Below are positions 1 through 6,796 of a DNA stretch of 41,716 nucleotides, one piece after another. The notes under the pieces were generated by a model. It saw only the letters and a list, made by a program, of their open reading frames with translations. It ran no database searches and was not told the origin of the DNA. Every line of letters starts with the position of its first letter. The stretch's first letter is position 1. A program made the translations under genes and the position numbers. The stretch comes from Hyphomicrobiales bacterium (GTDB lineage: Bacteria > Pseudomonadota > Alphaproteobacteria > Rhizobiales > Xanthobacteraceae). The stretch covers positions 1 to 41,716 of the forward strand of contig JAFKKO010000134.1 in assembly GCA_017305455.1 (NCBI GenBank), written 5' to 3'.

Positions 1-248
1 GCAAAGACCAGCGCGATGAAACCGAACGCGCGCGCCCACAGCGGGCCATCGTCATTGCCGACCAGCGCCACGCCGACGGCGAGCAGCGCGCCGACCACGA
101 TGACGGAGGAAATCGCGTTGGTGACCGACATCAGCGGCGTATGCAGCGCTGGCGTCACCGACCACACCACGAAATAACCGACGAAGACGGCGAGAACGAA
201 AATCGATAACCGGAAAACAAACGGATCGACGGCCTCAAGACCATGCAT
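1..248 (-). CDS. pntAB: NAD(P) transhydrogenase, small membrane subunit (PntAB), partial
   Basis: The 3' part of this gene runs off the left edge of the window. Translation from the ATG at 246-248 gives MHGLEAVDPFVFRLSIFVLA and then two hydrophobic helices, including the stretch VGYFVVWSVTPALHTPLMSV. This is typical of the short transmembrane subunit (alpha part 2) of proton-translocating transhydrogenases that split the alpha chain in alphaproteobacteria. The subunit forms part of the proton channel that couples hydride transfer from NADH to NADP+ with proton re-entry. It begins 11 bases after the pntAA stop codon, so the two are surely cotranscribed; pntB would be expected just outside the window. 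The assignment rests on sequence character and gene order. Confidence 0.9.
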   Translation of the reverse strand, partial: MHGLEAVDPFVFRLSIFVLAVFVGYFVVWSVTPALHTPLMSVTNAISSVIVVGALLAVGVALVGNDDGPLWARAFGFIALVF

Positions 249-259
249 GGCTGTGCTCC

Positions 260-1387
260 CTATGCTTTCGGCTGGAAGTTCGGATGGATGACCGCGCCAT
301 CCTTGGTCAGCGCGGTGGCTTTGACGAGTTCATCGTCCCACTTCACGGCGAGCGACTTGCTCTCCTTGTCGTAAAGCGTCTCGATGAAGGCCTGCAAATT
401 GCGGGCGTAGAGGTTCGAGGCGGACGCCGCGACCTTGCCGGCCAGATTGGTGAAGCCGATGATCTTGACGCCGTTGACTTCCGCGATCTCGTTGGCCCTG
501 GCGCCCTCGACGTTGCCGCCACGCTCGACCGCGAGATCGACCAGCACCGAACCGGGCTTCATCGAGGCCACCATCTCGGCGCTCACGAGCTTCGGCGCGG
601 GCCGGCCCGGAATCAACGCGGTGGTGATGATGATGTCCTGCTTCTTGATGTGCTCGGCGGTGAGCGCCGCCTGCTTGGCCTGGTACTCCTTGGACATTTC
701 CTTGGCGTAGCCGCCGGCGGTCTGCGCGTTCTTGAACTCCTCGTCCTCGACGGCGAGGAACTTGGCGCCGAGCGACTCGACCTGCTCCTTGGTCGCGGGG
801 CGAACGTCGGTCGCGGTGACCACGGCGCCGAGACGGCGCGCGGTGGCGATCGCCTGCAGGCCGGCGACGCCGACGCCCATCACGAACACCTTGGCGGCGG
901 GCACGGTGCCGGCCGCGGTCATCATCATCGGGAAGGCGCGGCCGAAGGACTCGGCGGCCTCGACCACGGCGCGATAGCCGGCGAGGTTGGCCTGCGACGA
1001 CAGCACGTCCATCACCTGCGCGCGGGTGATGCGCGGCATCAGCTCCATCGCGAACGCCGATACTCCGGCATCGGCCATCGTCTTGAGCGCCGCGTCGTTG
1101 CCGTAGGGATCCATGATGGCGATGACGAGCGCGCCCTTCTTGTAGGTCGCAAGCTCGCCTGCTTCCGGACGCCTCACCTTGATGACGATGTCGGCGTCCT
1201 TCACCGCATCGGCGCCGACGGTGGCGCCGACCGCCTGATAGTCGGCATCGAGCAGGCCGGACTTGAGGCCGGCACCCGGCTCGATCGCAACGTCGATCCC
1301 GAGCGACTTGAATTTCTTCACCGTGTCGGGCGTCGCCGCGACGCGCGGTTCAGCCGCGTCAATTTCCTTGGCAATCGCAATTTTCAT
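260..1387 (-). CDS. pntAA: NAD(P) transhydrogenase alpha subunit, NAD-binding part (PntAA)
   Basis: This 375-residue soluble domain I binds NAD(H) and passes hydride to NADP+ on the beta subunit. It starts MKIAIAKEIDAAEPRVAATP, with the N-terminal alanine dehydrogenase/PNT domain over about residues 1-135. The loop TRAQVMD (121-127) carries the conserved Arg, Gln and Asp of the hydride-transfer site. The Rossmann domain has GVGVAGLQA around 171-179. The ATG at 1385-1387 is chosen because GGGAGG lies at good spacing just upstream; an in-frame extension to 1435 has no such support. pntAB follows after 11 bases. The complex supplies NADPH at the cost of the proton gradient. Confidence 0.95.
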   Translation of the reverse strand: MKIAIAKEIDAAEPRVAATPDTVKKFKSLGIDVAIEPGAGLKSGLLDADYQAVGATVGADAVKDADIVIKVRRPEAGELATYKKGALVIAIMDPYGNDAALKTMADAGVSAFAMELMPRITRAQVMDVLSSQANLAGYRAVVEAAESFGRAFPMMMTAAGTVPAAKVFVMGVGVAGLQAIATARRLGAVVTATDVRPATKEQVESLGAKFLAVEDEEFKNAQTAGGYAKEMSKEYQAKQAALTAEHIKKQDIIITTALIPGRPAPKLVSAEMVASMKPGSVLVDLAVERGGNVEGARANEIAEVNGVKIIGFTNLAGKVAASASNLYARNLQAFIETLYDKESKSLAVKWDDELVKATALTKDGAVIHPNFQPKA

Positions 1388-1537
1388 AAAGCCTCCCGCG
1401 ACCTCACGCTCGCGTATGACTGGACCGCCCCGCACGGAAAGACCGCTTCGCGGCGAGATGGTCCAAGGATGTTCAGAAAAGCCCAGGATGGCAGGCCCAC
1501 GCCCGAAACCACGGGCGAGCGGCCATGCATCGCAAGC

Positions 1538-1690
1538 TCAGAGAAGGAAAAGGGCCATCAGAACGAGGACCGTGACCACGGCGATGGAGCCGTATTTCAC
1601 AAGCGCCAGAAAACCTTCATAGGTCTGTTCATGGGCAGCATAATCGTTGCCGTCCGCGGTCGTGTAGGCGACCTCCCCGTGATGAGCCAT
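1538..1690 (-). CDS. aa3-type cytochrome c oxidase subunit IV (50 residues)
   Basis: This very short gene encodes 50 residues, starting MAHHGEVAYTTADGNDYAAH and ending in a single membrane helix (SIAVVTVLVLMALFLL). The composition, length and motif EQTYEGFLALVKYGS match the bacterial aa3-type cytochrome oxidase subunit IV family (COX4_pro_2), a one-helix accessory subunit of the terminal oxidase. GGAGGAATAG directly precedes the ATG at 1688-1690. It lies 150 bp upstream of pntAA on the same strand. The oxidase catalytic subunits are not in the window, so its functional partner is inferred from the family. Confidence 0.88.
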   Translation of the reverse strand: MAHHGEVAYTTADGNDYAAHEQTYEGFLALVKYGSIAVVTVLVLMALFLL

Positions 1691-1967
1691 CTATTCCTCC
1701 AGCGCTGATATTTGAGGCGCAATACCGCAATTGTGGCAGCAGGGCAACGGCAGGAAGGCCCGCAACTAGGCAAAAAGTTGTAGAGAGCCTCAATTGCCAC
1801 GTTCCTGTCGGGAAAAGCGCGGTTTTTTGGATGAAACCATCGCTGATCCCGCATTTTCAGGGATTTTCTTGCGAGGGAACATCCCTGATCTCAACGCGGT
1901 CGCTCCGGCGCCAATGCGGAAGCTCGTGGAGACAATGCAAAGTTGGGACGGTGTGATCTCAAACGCG

Positions 1968-2080
1968 GTCGTCCCGGCGCAGGCCGGAGCCCATGGCCAA
2001 CGGCTTATCGAGAAAGAAATCGGACTTGCCGCTTCACCCCCCTGACCGGGATGATGGGTCCCGGCTTGCGCCGGGACGAC
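1968..2080. repeat. Palindromic intergenic repeat (GTCGTCCCGGCG type)
   Basis: Two arms of about 25 bases face each other: the left starts GTCGTCCCGGCGCAGGCCGG (1968 on) and the right ends TGCGCCGGGACGAC (2080), separated by about 60 bases. A related half (GGGTCCCGGCCTGCGCCGGG) recurs near 36749-36768. It fills most of the non-coding stretch 1691-2103; no gene is seen in the rest of that stretch. It resembles the mobile or extragenic palindromes common in Bradyrhizobium-type genomes. Function unknown. Confidence 0.7.
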
Positions 2081-2103
2081 GAAATCGGACGAGACAACAG
2101 CGT

Positions 2104-2508
2104 CTACCCTCTGGACGGCGCTTGCGCCGCCGGCCAGTTGTCCCTGATCCATCGGGCGAGGCTTTCCTCGCTGACTTCGCCGGCGGCAAGCGCGAGGATG
2201 ATGACGGCGGCTTCAGCCTCCGGCACATCGAAGTCGATGCCGTTCACACCGAGAAACGTGTAAAGCGCCAGCAGAGAAGTCCGCTCGTTGCCGTCAACAA
2301 AGGGATAATTGCGGGCCATGCCATAAGCATAGGCGGCGGCAAGTTCGGCGAGATCGGGCTGCTCGTAGGACCGTTTGTTACGCGGCGGATCGAGCGCGGA
2401 TTCGAGCATTCCCTCGTCACGCAGACCGCCGGCCCCGCCGTGGACGGCGAGTTGCTCGTCATGAATGGCTTCGATGATCCGGCGCGTCAGCCAGAAGGGC
2501 TCGCTCAT
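2104..2508 (-). CDS. Doc/Fic-family toxin of a type II toxin-antitoxin pair, with altered active site
   Basis: This 134-residue protein has the layout of death-on-curing (Doc) toxins: an N-terminal segment EQLAVHGGAGGLRDEGMLES and a central Fic motif. Doc enzymes phosphorylate elongation factor Tu and halt translation. The Fic motif here reads YPFVDGNER (residues 68-76), where the family has HxFxDGNKR. The catalytic His is therefore Tyr (codon 2305-2307) and the Lys is Glu (2284-2286), each one transition away from the usual codon. The start overlaps the antitoxin stop codon as ATGA, so translation is coupled. The fold should be intact but kinase activity is doubtful. It may be a decaying toxin or a repurposed co-repressor. 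Confidence 0.85.
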   Translation of the reverse strand: MSEPFWLTRRIIEAIHDEQLAVHGGAGGLRDEGMLESALDPPRNKRSYEQPDLAELAAAYAYGMARNYPFVDGNERTSLLALYTFLGVNGIDFDVPEAEAAVIILALAAGEVSEESLARWIRDNWPAAQAPSRG

Positions 2509-2771
2509 TTGGCAAGTTCGGCCAGAGCGTTCCTGTAACGCTTCATGCCGCGCCGGGCGACTTCCATCGCCTTGTCGAAATCCGGATCGCGCGGCGTGAG
2601 GCGGATACCACCGTCGGGCGTGAGCGACACCGAAAACTCGTCGCCGACTCCGACGTTGAGCCGCGCGAGGATGTCCTTGGGAAGGATCACGCCGGAGGAA
2701 TTGCCGATCTTCTTGATCTCGACAACGCCAATCGCCTGCCCCTGCGGCTTAACCTGGGACTGCTCGTTCAT
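2505..2771 (-). CDS. AbrB/MazE-type antitoxin, first gene of the pair
   Basis: This 88-residue protein has a SpoVT/AbrB-like DNA-binding domain: VVEIKKIGNSSGVILPKDIL (about residues 17-36) followed by GVGDEFSVSLTPDGGIRL. The C-terminal helix (DPDFDKAMEVARRGMKRYRN) would bind and neutralise the downstream Doc-like partner. GGAGA lies eight bases before the ATG at 2769-2771 and is embedded in the palindromic operator. The stop overlaps the toxin start by four bases. AbrB-type antitoxins paired with Doc toxins are known, although the founding pair uses Phd. Autoregulation through the operator at 2777-2807 is inferred. Confidence 0.88.
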   Translation of the reverse strand: MNEQSQVKPQGQAIGVVEIKKIGNSSGVILPKDILARLNVGVGDEFSVSLTPDGGIRLTPRDPDFDKAMEVARRGMKRYRNALAELAK

Positions 2772-2776
2772 GGCCA

Positions 2777-2807
2777 GTCTCCGTTATACGGAATGTATAA
2801 CGGAGAC
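2777..2807. promoter_or_regulatory. Operator of the toxin-antitoxin operon: perfect 13-bp inverted repeat
   Basis: GTCTCCGTTATAC and GTATAACGGAGAC are exact reverse complements separated by five bases (GGAAT). The repeat lies between the putative promoter and the antitoxin start, and one arm contains the ribosome-binding site. AbrB-type antitoxins are dimers that bind such palindromes, so this is the expected autoregulatory site. Confidence 0.8.
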
Positions 2808-2822
2808 GGCAGTTCCGTTCAA
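2794..2822 (-). promoter_or_regulatory. Candidate sigma-70 promoter of the toxin-antitoxin operon
   Basis: On the minus strand, TTGAAC (2817-2822) is followed by a 17-base spacer and TATACA (2794-2799). The -10 hexamer lies inside the palindromic operator, so repressor binding would block the polymerase. The leader to the antitoxin ATG would be very short. Predicted from sequence only. Confidence 0.5.
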
Positions 2823-2849
2823 CAAATGTTTTACGGGCTGGCCGGCACC

Positions 2850-4754
2850 CTACCCCATCGCCTCCAGCTCGGCGATCATGCCTTCGATCACCGCGAGGCC
2901 GCCGTCCCAGAAGGTCGGGTTCTTGGCGTCGAGCCCGAACGGCGCCAGCAGTTCGGAATAGTGCTTGGTGCCGCCGGCTGAGAGCATGTCGAGATAGCGC
3001 CCGGCAAATCCCTCGGCCGCGTTCTCGTAGACCGCGTAGAGCGAGTTCACCAGGCAATCGCCGAAGGCGTAGGCGTAGACGTAGAACGGCGAATGGATGA
3101 AGTGCGGGATGTACATCCAGAAGGTCTCATAGCCCGGCTTGATCTCGATCGCCGGCCCCAGGCTCTCGCCCTGCACCGACAGCCAGATCTCGCCGATGCG
3201 CTGCGCGGTGAGTTCACCCTCGCGCCGCTCGGTATGGATCGCGCGCTCGAACGAATAGAACGCGATCTGGCGCACCACCGTGTTGATCATGTCCTCGACC
3301 TTGCCGGCGAGCAGCGCCTGGCGCTGTTTCGCATTCTTGGTCTGCGCGAGGAGACGCTTGAAGGTCAGCATCTCGCCGAACACGCTCGCGGTCTCCGCCA
3401 GCGTCAGCGGCGTCGGCGCCATCAGCGCGCCCTGCTTCGCCGCCAGCACCTGATGCACGCCATGGCCGAGTTCGTGCGCGAGCGTCATCACGTCGCGCGG
3501 CTTGCCCTGATAATTCATCAGCACATAGGGATGCGCCGAGGGCGTGGTCGGATGCGAGAACGCCCCGGGCGCCTTGCCCGGCCGCACCGGCGCATCGATC
3601 CAGCGATCATCGAAGAAGCGCTTGGCGATGTCGGCCATCTGCGGCGAGAAATCGCCATAGGCTTTCAGGATGGTGGCCTTGGCATCGGTCCATGCGATGC
3701 TGCCGGTTGCGGCGAAGGGCAGCGGCGCGTTGCGGTCCCAATGCGCCAGCTTCTTCTTTTCGAACCAGCTCGCTTTAAGCGCATAATAGCGGTGCGAGAT
3801 CCGCGGATAGGCCGCGCGCACCGAGGCCACCAGCGCATCAACCACCTCGCGCTCGACGCGGTTCGCCAGATGGCGCGAGTCCGCGACATCCTCAAAGCCG
3901 CGCCAGCGGTCGGAGATTTCCTTATCCTTGGCCAGCGTGTTGGTGATCAGCGCGAAGGTGCGCTCGTTGTCCTTGAAGGTTTTCGCCAGCGCCTGCGCCG
4001 CCGCCTTGCGTTTTTCGGGCGCGCGGTCCTGCAACACGTTCAGCGTCGGCTCGATCGCGAGGTCCTTGCCCCCGACCCTGAAGCGCAGGCCGGCGATGGT
4101 CTGGTCGAACTGCCGGTTCCAGGCGCCGTAGCTGGTCGAGGACTTCTCGTGGAAGAGCTGCTCGACGCGATCCTCCAGCTGATAGGGCTTGTCCTTGCGG
4201 CTGTCCTCGATCCACGGCCGGTAATGGCCGAGCGCAGGCGTCTGCATCGCGCGCTCGATCACCGCGTCGTCGATGCGGTTGAGTTCGAGCGCAAAGAACA
4301 GCAAATGCGTCGAGGCGTTAGTGATCCGCTCGGAGACGTCGCCGTAGAATTTCGAGATCTTGGGATCGACGGTGTCGCCGGCATGGACGAGGCCGGCATA
4401 GGAGATCAGCCGGCCGATCAGATCGTCGATCGCCTCATAGGTCTCGACCGCTTTGGCGAGCCAGGCGCCGCCCTCGGGCTTCGCCGTCTCCGCGGCGAGC
4501 TTGCCCTTGTATTCCGTTTCGAACGCCGCGCAGTCGGCGTCGAGCTTGTCGAGGTCGCGCGCGATTTCCGGGGCATCGATCGAGGCATAGAGATCAGTCA
4601 GATTCCATTCCGGCAGCTTCGGCGCCTTGGCCTTCGCGGCCGGCTTCGATTTCACGGCGGATCTGGATTTGGCGGCAGGCTTGGATTTGGCCGATTTCGC
4701 AGCCTTCGATGCGGCGGACGATTTGCGGAGAGCGGAGGACGAACGTGCAGCCAT
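2850..4754 (-). CDS. pepF: Oligoendopeptidase F (M3 family zinc peptidase)
   Basis: The protein has about 634 residues and cleaves short peptides in the cytoplasm. The zinc site is HELGH in TLAHELGHGVHQ (His427, Glu428, His431), followed by the conserved ETASVFGE segment that should give the third ligand. The N-terminal M3 region starts near LPEWNLTDLYAS and the C-terminal part contains HFIHSPFYVYAYAFGD, both typical of PepF. Before the family domain lies an unusual tail of about 45 residues made of Lys, Ala and Ser (for example AASKAAKSAKSKPAAKSRSA). The ATG at 4752-4754 is chosen; a GTG at 4802 would add 16 residues with no clear ribosome-binding site. The gene stands alone downstream of the regulator that diverges from it. 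Confidence 0.92.
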   Translation of the reverse strand: MAARSSSALRKSSAASKAAKSAKSKPAAKSRSAVKSKPAAKAKAPKLPEWNLTDLYASIDAPEIARDLDKLDADCAAFETEYKGKLAAETAKPEGGAWLAKAVETYEAIDDLIGRLISYAGLVHAGDTVDPKISKFYGDVSERITNASTHLLFFALELNRIDDAVIERAMQTPALGHYRPWIEDSRKDKPYQLEDRVEQLFHEKSSTSYGAWNRQFDQTIAGLRFRVGGKDLAIEPTLNVLQDRAPEKRKAAAQALAKTFKDNERTFALITNTLAKDKEISDRWRGFEDVADSRHLANRVEREVVDALVASVRAAYPRISHRYYALKASWFEKKKLAHWDRNAPLPFAATGSIAWTDAKATILKAYGDFSPQMADIAKRFFDDRWIDAPVRPGKAPGAFSHPTTPSAHPYVLMNYQGKPRDVMTLAHELGHGVHQVLAAKQGALMAPTPLTLAETASVFGEMLTFKRLLAQTKNAKQRQALLAGKVEDMINTVVRQIAFYSFERAIHTERREGELTAQRIGEIWLSVQGESLGPAIEIKPGYETFWMYIPHFIHSPFYVYAYAFGDCLVNSLYAVYENAAEGFAGRYLDMLSAGGTKHYSELLAPFGLDAKNPTFWDGGLAVIEGMIAELEAMG

Positions 4755-4895
4755 GTTTTCCAACCCAGTGTTATGCGCTTGCGATCCGGCGGGGACAGTC
4801 ACGACATCCCGACGCCAACTCTTAAGAGGTCGTTAATCAGCATCGGCGAGAGTGCCCCGATTCGAGACAGATAGTCGTGATGATCGAGGAATACC

Positions 4896-6392
4896 ATGCC
4901 CGCCACCATTCTGATCGCTGATGACGACGCAATCCAGCGGCGTCTGGTCGAGAATATGGTGCAGCGCTGCGGCTACAAGACCGTGGTGGTGGAAGGCGGC
5001 GATGCCGCGATCGCCGCGCTGACGAGCGGCGAGGGTCCGGCGATCGACGCCGTGGTGCTCGATCTCGTCATGCCGGGCCTCGACGGCCTCGGCGTGCTCG
5101 CCCGGATGCGCGAGCTCGACCTCAATGCTCCGGTGATCGTGCAGACCGCGCATGGCGGCATCGACAATGTGGTGTCGGCGATGCGCGCCGGAGCGCAGGA
5201 TTTCGTGGTCAAGCCGGTCGGCATCGAGCGGCTGCAGGTCTCCCTGCGCAACGCGCTCGATGCCAGCGCGCTCAAGGGCGAATTGCAGCGCATCCGCCAC
5301 TCGCGCGAAGGCAAGCTGACCTTCAAGGACATCGTCACCCGCTCCGAGGCGATGGGCAGCGTGATCGCGATGGGCCGCAAGGCCGCAAGTTCGGCGATCC
5401 CGGTGCTGATCGAAGGCGAATCCGGCGTCGGCAAGGAACTGATCGCGCGCGCCATCCACGGCACCTCCGAACGCGCCGCGAGGCCGTTCGTCACCGTCAA
5501 TTGCGGCGCGATCCCGGACAATCTGGTGGAATCGATCCTGTTCGGCCACGAGAAGGGCGCGTTCACCGGCGCCACCGAGCGCCATGCCGGCAAGTTCGTC
5601 GAAGCCAACGGCGGCACGCTGTTCCTCGACGAGATCAGCGAACTGCCGCTCGCCGCCCAGGTCAAGCTGCTGCGCGCCTTGCAGCAGGGCGAAGTGGAAG
5701 CCGTCGGCGGCCGCAAGCCGGTCAAGGTCGACGTCCGCATCATCTCGGCGACCAACCGCAATCTGCTCAACCATGTGAAGGCCGGGCATTTCCGCGAGGA
5801 CCTGTTCTATCGCCTGCACGTCCTACCGCTGACCATTCCGCCACTGCGCGCGCGCCGCGAGGACATCCCGCATCTGCTCCGCCACTTCCTCGCCCGCTTC
5901 TGCGCCGAGGAAAACCGCCCGATCACCCGCATCAGCGGCGAGGCGGTGAGCTATCTCACCCACGCCGACTGGCCGGGCAATGTGCGCCAGCTCGAGAACG
6001 CGGTGTATCGCGCCGTGGTGATGAGCGAGGGCGACGAATTGCGGCCGCAGGACTTCGCCCAGATCACGGCGACGTCGAGCATCGCCGCGCCGGGCGAGCC
6101 GCTGACGCTGGTGGCCTCGCCGCCGATGGCCGCGACCGAGGTCATGGTGCCGATCGAGACGCCGATCGTGCCGGCGATGCACGCCGGGCCGGCGCACGGC
6201 GCGTTGCGGATGCTGGACGAGGCCGGCGAGATGCGGCCGCTGGAAGAGCTGGAGGCCGAGGCGATCCGTTTCGCCATAGCGCATTATCGCGGCCAGATGT
6301 CGGAAGTGGCGCGGCGGCTGAAAATCGGCCGCTCGACGCTGTATCGCAAGCTGGAGGACGCTGCTCCCTCCGATGATACCGCTCGCACATAA
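4896..6392 (+). CDS. Sigma-54-dependent response regulator (NtrC family)
   Basis: This 498-residue protein has three parts. A receiver domain (1-120) carries Asp56 in [13 protein letters not shown] sigma-54 AAA+ domain (about 145-380) has Walker A GESGVGKE at 174-181, the sigma-54-contacting loop GAFTGA at 221-226 and Walker B TLFLDE near 241. A Fis-type helix-turn-helix ([19 protein letters not shown]) closes the C-terminus. Phosphorylation should trigger oligomerisation and open sigma-54 promoters. GAGGAATACC precedes the ATG. No histidine kinase gene is adjacent, so it is an orphan here and its stimulus and targets cannot be read from the window. No convincing sigma-54 promoter was noticed nearby. 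Confidence 0.9.
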   Translation: MPATILIADDDAIQRRLVENMVQRCGYKTVVVEGGDAAIAALTSGEGPAIDAVVLDLVMPGLDGLGVLARMRELDLNAPVIVQTAHGGIDNVVSAMRAGAQDFVVKPVGIERLQVSLRNALDASALKGELQRIRHSREGKLTFKDIVTRSEAMGSVIAMGRKAASSAIPVLIEGESGVGKELIARAIHGTSERAARPFVTVNCGAIPDNLVESILFGHEKGAFTGATERHAGKFVEANGGTLFLDEISELPLAAQVKLLRALQQGEVEAVGGRKPVKVDVRIISATNRNLLNHVKAGHFREDLFYRLHVLPLTIPPLRARREDIPHLLRHFLARFCAEENRPITRISGEAVSYLTHADWPGNVRQLENAVYRAVVMSEGDELRPQDFAQITATSSIAAPGEPLTLVASPPMAATEVMVPIETPIVPAMHAGPAHGALRMLDEAGEMRPLEELEAEAIRFAIAHYRGQMSEVARRLKIGRSTLYRKLEDAAPSDDTART

Positions 6393-6796
6393 CCGGGTCC
6401 GGGTCTGGAGAGATTTACGGTCATATCCAAAGAGAGCAATGCCGGCCCGCTGGTTCACAATCACGATCGAGGAACTTGCGCGCGCGGCGAGCATTTCAAA
6501 AAAACCACTCGGCCATTGAACCGTTGCGGGCTGGTGACAGACCACAAGAAAGCGTGCGGCGGATCAGCGCGAATGATTGCAACACGAGCGGAATTGCGGT
6601 CAGTTTCGCGTGACTTCCCTTGCGCCTTGCTAGGCGCAGGGTGCCTGCGCGTGTATCGTTTCGGCGCTGAATCGGCCGAACGTGGATGTGTGGCGAAGCC
6701 GCCGGATGGGCGCTTTGCCGGTTCTCCCGCAACAGGTTCCGATAATACTGACACCTGCCGGCCCTCGCACGGACGGCTCGCCCCAAGAGGTTGAGA
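6393..6796. other. Non-coding leader region of the L,D-transpeptidase gene
   Basis: About 400 bases without a credible gene. Two overlapping hairpins are visible: GCGCCT-TGCT-AGGCGC (6622-6637) and GCGCAGG-GTG-CCTGCGC (6634-6650). They share four bases and so cannot form fully at the same time. AAGAGG at 6785-6790 is the ribosome-binding site of the next gene. No promoter was identified with confidence. Confidence 0.5.

Noticed and set aside
3093-4874. 593-codon open frame antisense to pepF
   Set aside because: Low-complexity Arg/Leu/Asp content, no domain, and the opposite strand encodes an intact M3 peptidase.
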